A stretch of DNA of 64,000 nt from Pythium myriotylum (GCA_023091665.1 JALJCQ010000004.1:2108001-2172000), one strand, 5' to 3'. Positions 44,221 to 55,694 are shown, counted from the first letter of the stretch. Numbers and translations: made by a program. The notes: generated by a model not told the origin, from the letters alone.

Positions 44221-47200
44221 ATGGGGAACGTTATGAACATGGGCTACAGCACGCCCGCCGACGCCGTCGAGGCGCCGATCCTGAACGACTACATCCAACG
44301 ACTCTCGGCTGCTGACCTCAAGCGGTACACGGAAGGATTCCGGCGCGTCTGTCGTGTGGAATCCGACAACGGCGCGTCCGCCATGGGCGGTGGCCAACTG
44401 CCGCCGCTGCCGCCGACGGCGAACAAAGCTTCTCGGCGCGCCGGCAATAACAGCTCGAGCGTGAACCCAATGGCCATGGGCTTCGCGAATGGCAGCGGCT
44501 CGGCCGGGCTGAGCAAAAAGCTCTTCCGCAACAAACTGCTGAGTGCGTTCCCGCTGATCCCACACTCGCTCTCGGACCGACTGTTCGAAGTGCTCGACAC
44601 AGACCAGCGAGGCGAATTGAGTGTCGAGGTTGTGCTTCGCGGCATCGCGCTGCTCAAACATGGCACGCGTGACGAGCATCTGCAGCTGCTGTTCACAATC
44701 TATGATCTCGACAGCACAGGGCTCGTTGCGCGGGATGTTCTCGAGCGCTTCATGGATGTGGTCTACGGCCGCAAGAAGGCTCGCAGTGCGACGACCGTCG
44801 TGTTCTTGAACCGGATCTTCAAACGCCGTACGACGCTAACAATCGAAGAGTTCAAAGAGATCGCGGAAGAAAAAGACGCTGAGGGTCACGCAGTGCTTAT
44901 GCAATGGCTTTATGCTCTGTCCGACCGGATTGGGCGCGTCGATGACGACCAAATTGTGGAGCTAGAGAAACAGTACAATCCTGTGGTGATCCGCCACCGC
45001 ATTGCCGAAACGACATTGTTTTCCACAAATGAAGTTTCAACTCTCGAGAAGCAGTTCCACAAACTCTTTGACACCAAAGGCGGTGCGAGCAACCGCATCC
45101 CCACAGAGCAGTTCATCGACTTGATGGCGCGTAACTCGTCGCCTCGCCATATTTTGGAGAAAGCGTGCGAGCAGGAGCGTCTTACGGTACCCGGGATGGT
45201 GTTATTCGACGAGTTCTGTCAAATTATTTCGGACTATTGTCGTGGTGTGGCTGAGGTCAAGTGTCGACGACTGTTCGAGCTCTATAGTGATGTTAACACT
45301 GGAGAAAACCAGAAGTTGATCAGCAGGACGGCACTCGACGAACTACTCAAACCGTACGAGGATTCCCAGAATCCTCTCGATGGGGCCAGCCAACTCAATG
45401 GTCACAGCCAACTCCACTTAAAACAGGTATTGTTTGATAACGATGGTGCTGTGCTTGCATACCTATTAAACATTTGCTGGTAGGATGAGTCAAGTCTGCT
45501 GACCGCCGCTTGGAGCGAAAGCGAGTTTATCGAGTGGGCTACTGCTTCGAAGAATGTGGAGCATATGCTCAATCACATGGCATTTGCCGCTTGTATACTC
45601 TTTGGGATAAATCCCGACTCTGCGTACTTGGAGCGAAAGATTGTCGAGTCGCACTGGATTGAAGCTGCTCGAGATGTCACAGTGGGGCAGACCTGGAACC
45701 TTCTAGCATCGAAATGGTGGTTACAATGGTGTAAATTTGTCGGGTTGGATGATGCGAGCGGAACACCTCGAGCTACACAGCTTTGTATACCACAAGTGCC
45801 TCGTGAAGCAGTTTGGAATGAGGATTCGAATGGAGATGACGAGGCTTTGATACAAGTTCCGTACACGAGTCGCCCAGGTACCATTGCAAACTGGTCACTG
45901 CTGAAACGAAGTGGAAGTCGGAGATTGAAGGATAAGCTCATCATCGGCCGAGATTTTCATGTAAGAATCTGCTAGAAATCCTCTGTTGGAACTTGCACTG
46001 ACTCAGCGAGATTGGTAACTCCAGCTAGTTCCGACAAGTGTATACGCAGTGCTCTCACAATGGTATAGTGGCGGTCCAGATCTCACGCGGACGGTTGTTG
46101 AGCTAGCCAACGGCGTGAAGCAGGTCGAGTTATTCCCTCTTATCTTAAGAGTGGCTAAGGTCGATTCGTCCAGTGGAGGTGTGATCTTATCAGGAGAGGA
46201 GGTGTTACTGAGCAGTATGAGCACTGTGGAAGGTCTACTCCACGCAACTTGCAAAGCGCTGCTGCTAACGAAGTATGTGGAAAAAGCCCGGCTTTGGTTC
46301 TTCGATGAGAATCGTCCGGATCACAAATTTCGACTCCGTAACAACCGCCGAAAAGATCTCCAACGTTTGACACAGTCATGTGTTTTCTTGGTGGAGGTAC
46401 GAGATGAAGACGGTTCGTGGCCACTCTCTCAATCTGCTGGAGACGGCCAGACCATCGATGATGACGACGACGATTCCATAGACGCCATTGAAACCCCCAC
46501 TAAACGCACCGGCGATGCCACACAGCCGCCACAGCTTATTAGGAGGACATCTGAGATCTGCTCTCGTGGAAATCTGGAGGCTCTTACGACGCTTGGGAGT
46601 ACCAAGAACGCGACTGCAGGAAGGGAAGGTTCTGTCAAGCCGTCCACAGCGGTAGAAGAAGAGGGGCTCGCGACTGCTCGCACATTAAAGCGGCGATTCT
46701 CTCGAAATGCCTTCACTGGTACTGGCCTCGTCGGCTTGGACAACCTCGGAAACACTTGTTATATGAGTAGTGCTCTTCAATGCATGAGCCATACCCGACT
46801 GCTGGTTGACTACTTCAAGAACGAGGATTATCTCCACGATATTAACCTGCACAACCGAGACGGTACAAATGGGAAACTCGCGGTTGCCTTTGGCGAGCTA
46901 CTCCGAATACTTTGGACCTCCGAGAAGAAACGGTTTGCACCAAGCGAATTCAAAAGAGTGCTTGCCAGATTCAATCCACAGTTCAGCGGATCAGACCAGC
47001 ATGATGCCCAAGAGTTACTCGCATGTCTGCTGAGTGGACTCAGTGAGGATCTAAATCGAATTGTGAAGAAACCTTACATTGAACAACCGGATAGTGATGG
47101 TCGGTGTGACACAATTGTGGCAAATGAGTGGTGGCAAAATCATTCGAAGCGAGAATTCTCCGTTATTGTCGCGCTATTCACTGGACAGTACAAGAGTTTG

Positions 47201-49327
47201 CTTGAGTGCTCCGTCTGCCACTATGAGTCGGCACGATTCGAACCGTTTACGTTCCTACAGCTATCCTTGCCTGAGAGTAGCTATCGTTCCATCGTTGTAA
47301 CGGTGATTTTCAACAACGGGCGTGTGCCCATGAAATACTCGGTGCGAGTTCGTAACGAGGGTTGCGTTCAGGACGTCCAAGACGAAGTCGTGGATCTTAT
47401 TCGACGAATGGACAAGCGCGACGGGGTGCAGCCAAGAGAGGAGATTCACGTTATTCTTGCTCGAGTATCCACTTTGCATACAGTTGAAGCCATTTTGGAG
47501 CCGAAGACCCCCTTGCTACGCGTACACGAGCGAGACCAGTTGACCGCATACGAGTTGGACGACCTTCCGGAAAGCGTCTTTCTTAAGATGCCCCACACGT
47601 CGTTTACCAATGGATCAAAGAGTTTAATCCCACATCTGCACGAAGCTTCCTCTCCGACTGAGCAGAGCGATTCTGGTCTTACTGACGTGGAATCAACAGC
47701 AGAAGCCACGAGTCCAACTAATAGTGACCGGGAAACAGGAGACGGTGACGATCAAGAAAATGAAGGTTCGGCTGATGCCGAGGTTGATCATCCCCCGTTT
47801 AAGATTGGCAGCTCGGTGTATGTCCGAGCTGACAAGACACGGGACTTCCTTGCTGCCCGAGTGATTGGTGGGAGCTCGAAAAATGGCCCAACAGTCGATG
47901 TCGCGTACCCATCTGGGGTTAGGAGGTATCACATACCCCAGTCGAAAGTCCTTGAACGCCGCCGGGAGGAAGCCTTTGTGTTTCTTGTTCATCGACGAGT
48001 GGAGCGATCGGTAAACTCATTTGCCGAAGCCCACGTCACACGGTTATTCGGAGCTCCTCTTGCACTTCGTGTCTCCCTCCGTGCTACGACCAATTTCGAC
48101 CTGTATATGTTAGTTTGGAACCGATTGCGCCGGATATTCAACTGGCATACTCCACCGACTGCTGAATTCATGGAATCAATGCTGCGTGCTCGATTAGAGA
48201 AGGATGATGAAGATCAGCAGCGGCAACTCAAGCGCACAGGTTTGTCGACAGTGGCTCTTGGGCGTCATTTAGCCTGGACGAACTTCGGCTTCAGCTTGCG
48301 GATGGTGACGTCTCATGGGATAGGATGCTCCAGATGCGAGTGGATCGAAGGGTGTCTGGGCTGCTTGATCATACCTTCTCCATCAACACTTATTGAACTG
48401 ACTGCTGAGGAGACTATCGCGATCGATTGGGATATTCGCACGCTGAAGGAAGAGTATGACCCAATTCAAGCCAGCAAGATTGACACACACGAATCTGTCC
48501 AGAAGAACCATCGACTCGACAATATGCCTCTCAATATCCATCGCTGCCTTGACATGTTCACAGCAAAGGAGCACATCAACGAAGCGTATTGCGGACGGTG
48601 TAAAACACACCGACCAGCTACGAAGACAATGGATCTATGGCGATTACCTCCCATTCTCGTTATCCATCTCAAGCGGTTTTGCTACACACAGACATCTCGT
48701 CGAAAGTTACACCACCTCGTGGATTTTCCATTGACTGGCTTACGACTGGAGGACTTCGTCGCTAAGAAGCGAGAGCCGAAGCGCTTCCAAGATAGTGGTT
48801 TGGTCTATTGGCAGTTTCTCGGTGGAAAGCTCAAAGTGAGTGACGAGAAGTCAGCTCAAGGCGATAAAGGGGGGACAGATGAAGCAACATCGACCACAGT
48901 GAGCACAAACGGACAGCCATCGCCCACGTCGACACTGATGGACGCCCCAGCCACTGCAGCTGAGCGTGCGGACGACTCCTTTCTGTACGATCTCTATGCA
49001 GTTGTCAATCATGTTGGAGCTTTAGGTGCTGGACACTACTTCGCGTACGTGTTGAGTGAAGAGGACAACAAGTGGAAGTGCTTTAATGACCACCAGTGCA
49101 AAGATATCGACGCGAAAGAAGTAGTATCCTCGTCAGCGTACATTCTCTTCTACCGCCGTCGTGACATGAAGGATGTAGCAATCGAAACGTTGTTCCCTCC
49201 AATTCGTCGAAAGAAAGCCAAAGCTGATGAAGGTGATGACTCAGCCGACGACGATCAGGCCAGAGTGGAAGAGTTAGTCGAGCAAACCAAGGCCGCAACC
49301 AACGGCAGCGGATGCGTTATCAGCTAA
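44221..49327 (+). CDS. USP32: USP32-type deubiquitinase (EF-hand, DUSP, USP, CaaX)
   Basis: Three exons: 44221-45426, 45484-45960, 46025-49327; 1661 residues. Order: N-terminal EF-hand region (one readable loop near YDLDSTGLVARDVL, others degenerate); a DUSP domain across exons 2-3 (GQTWNLLASKWWLQWCKFVG, GRDFHLVPTSVYAVLSQWY); a ubiquitin-like stretch; then a split USP domain. Catalytic Cys806 sits in GLDNLGNTCYMSSALQC and HDAQELLACLL follows; zinc-ribbon pairs CSVC and CGRC are seen; the His box is GALGAGHYFAYV. The large gap between the two halves of the catalytic domain, filled with acidic linker and a tudor-like YVRADKTRDFLAARVI segment, is usual for USP4/11/15/32. It ends CVIS, a CaaX prenylation box, as in human USP32, which also has EF-hands and is membrane-associated. 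Golgi/endosomal location is inferred. Confidence 0.9.
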
Positions 49328-49360
49328 TACTAGACGTACGATTTGCCATCCAAATAACTT

Positions 49361-51098
49361 CTACGCGCCGTTCGAGCGCTTGAGGTTCTGCAGTTCTTGT
49401 TCCGCGAGCGATTTGACACTCGGCTCGCTCTTCTCTTTCTACGTTTCACCGAATTTTTTCGTGAGGGATTGGTGGCAGTGTGTAATTGCACGATATCCTC
49501 GACCTCACCTTCTTAACGTCCAAGGATCGCCCTGCCTTCGACTTCTCTGGTCGACTAAGCAAGTTGTTGAAGAAGTTGGCCAAGTGGGTGGAACTAACAT
49601 CTTTCTCTTCGCGCTTGCGTCGCTCAGCGGCTGCACGACGAGCAGCAGCTGCTGCTTCTGCTTTTTTGCTCGCCTCCACACTCTGCTTTTGCAGCTCTTC
49701 GAGGCCTGCACCGGCAGCCTTCTCCAACTTCTCAAGCCATCGCTCGTGAGCGTCAAGCTTGACGTCACCACCATTCGGAGTTCCTGGGCCATTTCCAGCA
49801 TTCGACTCCTCCGCCTCTTCAGGAGGAACTGGTACGATCTTGTCAAATGGTTTGTCAGCAGGCCACTTCGGCTGGGAGCCGACAAGACTCTGTTGGACGA
49901 GCCCAAAAGAGTCGTATCCGGATGGCACAAAAATGGAACTCCGATCGACGAGCTGAGGAGCGTGGTCGAACTTGAACTGGGATGGATACGTACGGTGGAG
50001 AATGTACTTTCGAAGCACATCGATGTTGGCTCCGGTCTTGGCTGAAGTGTATACCAGGGCCGCTCCATCTACAAGACAAGACCAATTCAACCAGCTGATA
50101 GCGAGTGGGCTTCAGAAGAATCCAACGTACACTTGATCGCGAACTGTCGGAGATAGAACTCAATGAAGTCCATCTTGACCGAGTTCTCGGCACGAAGCTA
50201 CAAACAGGAGCAAGAGGAGGATGAGCGGACTGTCCTTTCCAACGTGAACGTCAGTACTCGCAACCCACATCGGACTTGGCAACAACTATGATGAGTGGCA
50301 CGCCAAGGTTCTTGGCCAATGCGCCATCTTCCAGCTAACACCACGCCATCTTTAGTTTGCAACTCCAGTTTCAAATCCGAGGTACGTTTGTACGCACGTA
50401 TTCCTTCTTGTTGGAGAGCTCCACGGACGCAGGCACCGAGTGGTCGATGGTCTGCAGGATCCACGCACGCGTCAGAACGACATATTCTCTGGCCACATCA
50501 CCACTACTCTACCGACCGGATCCTCATACGCCAGGATATGCTGCTTGATGGCATTGTAGAGCTGCGAACGCTGCTCGGGCGCCAGGCGGTTGATCTGCGG
50601 GAGCAGTTGGCCCTCGAGCGTCGAGGTCCATTGCTCGAGCGCGCTCTTGATCGTCCAGGGCCGGGAGAGATCGAGCACCACGATGATCGCGGTCTGCGGG
50701 AGTGTCTGCGGCTTGACAGCGATGGGCACGAGCTCGGCGAGCGGCAGCTCGTTCAGCGTCCAGGCGTTGATGTGGGCGAGGACGTCGTCGTCGCCGCTCT
50801 CCTTGGCCTTGGGGTCGAGCACGTGCATGGTCGCGTACGAGAGCAGCGAGGAGCTCGCGGCAAAGGGCGATGCCGTGCTCTCGCCGCCGGCGTCGGACGC
50901 GTCCTGCTTGTCGCCGGCCGCGGCGCTCGCGCGCTCGTCGAGGCGCGCCAGCAGCGCCGTCTTGCCGCTCTCGTGGTCGCCCACGACCAGCAGATTCACC
51001 ACAGGCAGCTTGGAGCGCACGGACGAGTCGCGCAGCAGCTGCTGCCAGAGGTTTCCGGTCGCCGGCGCGGCGTCTCGCGCCGAGGAAGCCGCCGCCAT
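49361..51098 (-). CDS. DYNC1LI: cytoplasmic dynein light intermediate chain
   Basis: Six exons on the minus strand: 51098-50517, 50451-50398, 50334-50269, 50197-50131, 50068-49509, 49438-49361; about 468 residues. The N-terminal Ras-like fold starts with a P-loop (VVGDHESGKTALLARL) and includes ALAKNLGVPLIIVVAKSD, MDFIEFYLRQFAIKYGAALVYTS, and DRSSIFVPSGYDSF, all typical of LICs. The C-terminal half is helical and Ala/Lys/Glu-rich and would be the adaptor-binding part. LIC links the dynein heavy chain to cargo adaptors. Length favours the dynein-1 form over the shorter dynein-2 form. The first donor is the weak point: GTCGGT (50516) and GTAGTG (50507) both keep the frame. The last exon depends on a strong GTGAGG donor; without it the protein would end slightly earlier. 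Confidence 0.85.
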
Positions 51099-51341
51099 CC
51101 TGCCGCGTCCAAGCTCCCCTTGATCAGGTTGTAGCTTCCCAGCAGCTCCCTAGTCATCTTTCCCTTTGTTATGCGATATCGACGTTCGAGAGGGGATCGT
51201 ATCCATTCCCTCTCATTTTTGGTTCTAGAATATCGATTAGGAGAGGGTTTGTGACGTGGTCCACGTGACGTTGTCCCGAGCTGGAGCTCATCATGGCCGC
51301 ACATCATACTTGAGTGGACGCACGACGCCTCCGCCGCGAGC

Positions 51342-53018
51342 ATGCGCGTGCTGCTAAATCCGCGCGCATGGCGCCACGGGCGGCGCGCCGTCTCGTCTAT
51401 GCGCGTCGACACACTGCCGGCGCCTCTCGACACGGCCGCGTCGGCGCGCGAGCTCCACGTGCGCGCGCGTAGCTGCTCGGCGCCATTGGTCTCCTCGCGC
51501 AGCCTCGTCGGCCGCCTCACGACGCCGGCGACGCTGCTGTCGCCGCCCTGGCGCGCCGTGAGCTGCCGATCGGTGTACACAGCAGGCGACGAGCCGACCG
51601 AGTTCGGTGGCGAGAAGAAAGAGCAGGAGAACCTGCAGGCCGAAGCCGAGGAGGAGGACTCGGTCTACCTCGAGATGCTGCGGCTCGCACTCAAAGGCGA
51701 GAAGAACTGGATGGTGGCCAAGGACATTCTCGATGCGATCAAGAATGAAAGCGGTGCCGGACTCACACCAAACGTCGCGATGGCGCTGATTGAGGTTTTT
51801 GCAGCGAGAAGAAGCCCCGACGACTGCCTCGAGACCCTGCGGTACACGCGCGAGCAGGGCATACGCCCACGCATCCAGGCCTACTCGAGCACGATCGCGT
51901 GCTGCTACAAGGAGCTTAAGTACTCACACGCGCTGCGCGTGTTCGAGATCCTGCGCAGCGACGGCTACGTGCCGCAGCATGTGACCTACTCGCGCGCGCT
52001 TTCGGCTGCGCTCAAGGCCTCGCACCATGAGCTCGTGCTCGAGATCTTTGACGACATGCTGCGCCACCGAGTCGAACCCAACATCGTCACGTACAACACG
52101 ATCCTTAACAGCTGCGCGCGCAACGGGGATGTCCACTCGGCGCTCGGCGTGCTGCGTGCCATTCGTCAGCGCGGCCTTGAAATGACGCAGAGTTCGTACC
52201 ACTCGCTGGCGATCTGCGGTGGCAAGACTGGGCGTTGGGAACTCGCGCGCGACGCATACGTCGGGCTCCGCGAACACGGATTTGTTCCGTCCATGACCAT
52301 GTATAACTCGGTTATCTCGGCGTATGCCAAGGGAAAACAATGGTCGGAGATCGTGAAACTGTACAACGAGATGCCCGAAGACATGAGGAAAATGCTGCAA
52401 AACGCATACCTCGGCGCCGTGCTTATGGCTTTCGTGAAGGCCGAGGACCTCAACGTGCAACGCAAAGCGCTGGAAATCTATGAGGAGTTCAAGGCGCTCG
52501 GCAAGGGCGAGGAACTGAACGTGTTCGCACACAATGCTGTGCTGACGTATTTCCTCAACGCGAACGAGCTGGAAAAGCTTCACGAATTCGCCAAAGAGAT
52601 GCAGGAGCAAGGCCTCAAGTGGGACGGACTCACATACCAGAACATCATCCTGGCCCACATTCGAGCTGGAAATATCAAGGTGGCACAGCAGATGCTGTCC
52701 AAGCATGGCAAGAACATGGAGTACTCGACGACGTGCTATCGCGAGCTCATTCGACTCCACGGCGATGATCTGAACGACCCACTAGCCGCATGTCGCCTCT
52801 CAATGCAAATGATGCAGCACAATCCTCGCTTGAGTCGCCAGGACTGGCACACAGCACTGGAGTTCGCGCTCAAATCGGGCAACAAGGCTGTCTACTGGAA
52901 CTTCCGCAAGTGGATGAAAGTGCGCGCGGCCACTCTGGTCAGCGAGATGCCTCCGGAGCTAATGCTCAGCGACGAGGAGGAACCGAAACCAAAGAGGAAA
53001 GCCCCTGCTGAGAAGTAG
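51342..53018 (+). CDS. pentatricopeptide repeat protein, probably mitochondrial
   Basis: Single exon, 558 residues. The first ~60 residues are Arg/Ser/Ala-rich without acidic residues (MRVLLNPRAWRHGRRAVSS), a good mitochondrial presequence. The body holds about ten 35-residue PPR units, for example VTYSRALSAALKASHHELVLEIFDD-like helices, VTYNTILNSCARNGDVHSAL, and MYNSVISAYAKGKQWSEIV. PPR proteins bind organelle RNA in a base-by-base fashion and act in processing, stability or translation. Repeat wording is of the P-type, with no E, DYW or SMR domain. The C-terminus is Lys/Pro-rich (EEEPKPKRKAPAEK). It is divergent from the LIC gene, with 243 bp between starts. Confidence 0.88.
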   Translation: MRVLLNPRAWRHGRRAVSSMRVDTLPAPLDTAASARELHVRARSCSAPLVSSRSLVGRLTTPATLLSPPWRAVSCRSVYTAGDEPTEFGGEKKEQENLQAEAEEEDSVYLEMLRLALKGEKNWMVAKDILDAIKNESGAGLTPNVAMALIEVFAARRSPDDCLETLRYTREQGIRPRIQAYSSTIACCYKELKYSHALRVFEILRSDGYVPQHVTYSRALSAALKASHHELVLEIFDDMLRHRVEPNIVTYNTILNSCARNGDVHSALGVLRAIRQRGLEMTQSSYHSLAICGGKTGRWELARDAYVGLREHGFVPSMTMYNSVISAYAKGKQWSEIVKLYNEMPEDMRKMLQNAYLGAVLMAFVKAEDLNVQRKALEIYEEFKALGKGEELNVFAHNAVLTYFLNANELEKLHEFAKEMQEQGLKWDGLTYQNIILAHIRAGNIKVAQQMLSKHGKNMEYSTTCYRELIRLHGDDLNDPLAACRLSMQMMQHNPRLSRQDWHTALEFALKSGNKAVYWNFRKWMKVRAATLVSEMPPELMLSDEEEPKPKRKAPAEK

Positions 53019-53433
53019 AAGGCTCGCAACGGCCGTCATATAGAAACATGGATAGGGTTGACTGCGACGGGAGTGTGAAGAGGGGAGCAGGAAGTGAGAA
53101 TAAGCGATCAATCATGTAATCTGTTGAGCTACATCGCCGTTTGGCTGGGAGTTGGATCTTTGATAGGAGACCGTGACGAGAAAAACAGAAGGCCCGCGCC
53201 TGTTTCTGGTTCGTGCGGGTGCATGCTTTGCAAGCTTCCACGAGCAATCGATATTCGACCGCTTGGTGATTCAATGTGAATCGCGCATCAGGATCAAGCT
53301 GCTGGCAATGGCAAAGCTTCAAGAATGCCTCTGGTCATTGAGAGTCACTCGAACCACGAAGATGTCTTGCCAGCAGGCGAGACAGAAGCTTAAGTTTGCC
53401 AGCTTGTTCGTTCGTTGACATCTCGAGGCCACA

Positions 53434-53460
53434 CAGCGCGCACCAGTCTGGTGCGCGCTG
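53434..53460. repeat. 27-base perfect palindromic hairpin
   Basis: Two 13-base arms (left arm CAGCGCGCACCAG, right arm its exact reverse complement) around a single T. It would fold into a very stable hairpin in DNA or RNA. It abuts a second palindrome directly. Confidence 0.9.
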
Positions 53461-53506
53461 GGTTATTAGTCTCACCTACTGGTGACCAGTCGGTGAGTCT
53501 AATACC
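53461..53506. repeat. 46-base near-perfect palindrome
   Basis: Outer arms GGTTATTAGTCTCACC and GGTGAGTCTAATACC pair with one bulge and one mismatch. Inside, ACTGGT and ACCAGT pair around a single G, so almost the whole element is one long stem. Adjacent to the 53434 hairpin. Confidence 0.85.
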
Positions 53507-53884
53507 CCATGGCAACATGCAACTGTGGTAGAGAGAGGTTCACCGTCTCCATCAGGTCGACCGCATTGTGTACATGGACTGATAGCCGATCGCCACGAGG
53601 CTTTCTCGGCCGGATCTCTGGCGCTCCAGCATTACGCGCTGTTCCGATCTTTGTTGTCGAACGCTCGACGAGAGTCTCAGCAACCCTCGATGGGCGCAGC
53701 GCACCCAGCGCTCTCGCAGAACCCAGAGAGGAACAGTCTGCGTGGCTTCACCGCCTTGGCGGGTCCGCTCGTCGAAAAGCCGCGCCTGTTGGAGCCACGT
53801 TGCACTGCTCACGGGCTCCATGTCGGAACGCTCCGTGAACAGCATGCGAGGCGCCGAGGAACGACCTCCTGCATAGAACAGTAC

Positions 53885-53960
53885 CCAGTGTACAGTACAG
53901 TACAACGCCGCGGTGGTGGCGTGGGTAATACTGTACCGCGGCGCCGTGGCATGGATAATG
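53885..53960. repeat. imperfect GC-rich inverted repeat
   Basis: GTACAGTACAGTAC followed by a CGCCGCGG block faces ACTGTACCGCGGCGCC further on. Arms are imperfect and the loop is short. A similar GTACAGTACCG string occurs near 11622 in the DHODH/HDAC promoter region. Confidence 0.45.
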
Positions 53961-54423
53961 GGACCGACGCGCCCTCTTCGTCATCCTGGCGGTTATCGCA
54001 AGCGACACGCCGCCGCCCATTCCACCGCGACTGCTTAGCTCAGTCGAGCGCGCAAGCCACCAGCTGGCTGTCAGGAAGGGGCTGAGTTCTGGCCCTCGGA
54101 CTCAGAAATCCTCAGCGCTCCTATCAAACTAGCCAATCGAATCCTCGGAAATGGTCCGCCACCTACCCCGCGATCTGACTCCATGTCCCACTGTCCTCAG
54201 GGAGCCCCACCAGCTGGCGGAGCTCTTGGGGGGGACCAATGTGCGCTGTGAAACCGACTCGCTGCACTTTCCCGACACTGGATGCCACCGCGCCGGCTGG
54301 AGTGGGCGATCGCAGCCTGTGGATCTCCTCGGGTACCTTCTGCCGCTTGCACTGCTGGAGGCACTGATCCTCGTGGGTGTGGGGGTAATCACTTGCCCCC
54401 CACCCACCATCCGCTCGCAGTCG

Positions 54424-54441
54424 GCTCATTCCGCAACCTTC
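54424..54441 (+). promoter_or_regulatory. oomycete Inr + FPR core promoter of the AA17 gene
   Basis: GCTCATTCCGCAACCTTC joins the initiator GCTCATTYYNCA and the flanking promoter region CAACCTTC, the classic oomycete core promoter. It lies 28-45 bases before the ATG at 54469, so transcription would start with a very short 5' UTR. This also supports the ATG choice. Confidence 0.75.
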
Positions 54442-54468
54442 TCGCTCCCTCCCCCCTCTCGCACTCTC

Positions 54469-55509
54469 ATGTGGACGGCCTCGCTTGCCACTGCGGCGCT
54501 CGCCGCGCTCTCGGCCGTCGGCTTCACGTCGGCGCACACGTGGATCGACTGCATCGACACGGACCGCTCGGTCGTCTACGACAATGCGCGCAAGTGGATC
54601 TACGGCGGCACGAGCGGCAACGGCCTCTGCAAGGGCTACATGAAGAACTACGCGGGCCGCGGCGACAAGGACATCAACACCAAGATGACCTTCAAGATCC
54701 TCATGGACGACGTGCCCAAGGGCAAGCCCGTCTGCACCTCCGACGCCTACGACTACAGCGGCTGGCGCAAGCGCATCCAGGTCAAGCCCGGCGAGAAGTT
54801 CTACTACGCCTACACGGACAACGGCCACGTCGCCAAGGATAAGGCCGGCCGCGGCACCTACTACGGTGTCTACTGGACCGGCGCGCCGGGCTCGAGCCTC
54901 GACAAGACGACGGACCTCACTCAAGACAAGCTCATCGATGGCCAGCTCCACGACTTTGACGACGGTAACTGTGGCCAGACCTTCGAGGACGGTGACTTCT
55001 CGGGAACTGTGCTCAGTGGCCGTGCGGGTAACGACTACCCGTGTGTGGGCAACCTGCAGATCCCGGCGGGCACCAAGCCTGGCATCTACAACCTTGTGTG
55101 GTTCTGGAAGTTCTACAACGACAAGGTCAACGCCAACATCAAGACCGTGGGTGGCACCTACGGTGGCGCCGCGTACTCGAGCTGCTTCCAGGTCGAGGTG
55201 CTCGCCACTGCTGCCGACAGTGACTCGCCCCTGAGCCCGGTCAAGCCTGCCAACAACGAGGCGGCCACCATCCCAACGCAGGCGCCGACCCCAGCGCCTA
55301 CTCCGGCCCCGACGCCGGCCCCCACTCCAGCCCCCACTCCGGCTCCGACGCCGGCCCCCACGCCGGCTCCCACGCCAGCCCCGACGCCTGCCCCGACCCC
55401 GAAGGCGACGCCGACGCCTCCACCGGCCCCTGCCCCCGTGCCCAAGACGCCGAAGGTCACGCCGGCGCCAACAACCAAGAAGCCCAAGCGGAAGGACTGT
55501 ACCGCCTAA
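54469..55509 (+). CDS. secreted AA17-family copper monooxygenase
   Basis: Single exon, 346 residues. A 22-residue signal peptide ([22 protein letters not shown]) is followed directly by His23 in HTWIDCID, so cleavage exposes an N-terminal histidine, the first ligand of an LPMO copper histidine brace. His120 in NGHVAKD is the probable second ligand. Cysteines fit a disulfide-rich extracellular fold ([38 protein letters not shown]). This order matches AA17, a family described from Phytophthora that oxidises pectin/homogalacturonan during plant infection. A Thr/Pro/Ala linker of PTPA repeats follows (about 267-330), then a basic end (KPKRKDCTA). The upstream open frame to 54151 is ignored because it would bury the signal peptide and precedes the Inr. 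Substrate is inferred from the family. Confidence 0.82.
   Translation: MWTASLATAALAALSAVGFTSAHTWIDCIDTDRSVVYDNARKWIYGGTSGNGLCKGYMKNYAGRGDKDINTKMTFKILMDDVPKGKPVCTSDAYDYSGWRKRIQVKPGEKFYYAYTDNGHVAKDKAGRGTYYGVYWTGAPGSSLDKTTDLTQDKLIDGQLHDFDDGNCGQTFEDGDFSGTVLSGRAGNDYPCVGNLQIPAGTKPGIYNLVWFWKFYNDKVNANIKTVGGTYGGAAYSSCFQVEVLATAADSDSPLSPVKPANNEAATIPTQAPTPAPTPAPTPAPTPAPTPAPTPAPTPAPTPAPTPAPTPKATPTPPPAPAPVPKTPKVTPAPTTKKPKRKDCTA
55285..55450 (+). repeat. PTPA-coding tandem repeat in the AA17 linker
   Basis: About a dozen near-identical 12-base units (CCGACGCCGGCC-type, third positions varying) encode Pro-Thr-Pro-Ala tetrapeptides. Third-position variation argues for selection on the peptide, probably an O-glycosylated stalk. 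Confidence 0.85.
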
Positions 55510-55694
55510 GTGCTTCTTCCTCTAGTCTCGTAGTATATGTGTTGAGCTATGTAATTGTGGACAATGAATCCTTCACCATCGGATAGGGAAGGTGGCAAAC
55601 CATGAGGAAAAGGGGAAATCAAAGTTATCTGTCGGTGTATCTATCTGCTGGAATGCATTCCTCCTCTGCTCATCATTCACTCAGCCTTCGGCAT

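Larger units (their letters stand above)
53019..54468. other. 1.45 kb gene-free region with palindromes
   Basis: Lies between the PPR and AA17 genes and is the longest gene-free stretch in the window. No protein signature on either strand; the open frames seen are short or lack family resemblance. It carries two back-to-back palindromes (53434-53506), an imperfect GC-rich inverted repeat (~53885-53960), and the AA17 promoter at its right end. Confidence 0.5.

Noticed and set aside
53434..53460. Helitron 3'-terminal hairpin
   Set aside because: A stable hairpin is present, but no CTRR end follows and no Rep/helicase or paired 5' end is seen.
53525..54085. 186-residue frame in the large gene-free region
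   Set aside because: No domain resemblance and no matching codon bias; crosses the imperfect inverted repeat.
54151..54468. Upstream in-frame extension of the AA17 gene
   Set aside because: It would hide the signal peptide and lies before the Inr/FPR element; composition is non-coding.
55285..55450. CRISPR-like or satellite array
   Set aside because: The tandem units are coding PTPA repeats inside the AA17 gene, without spacers.
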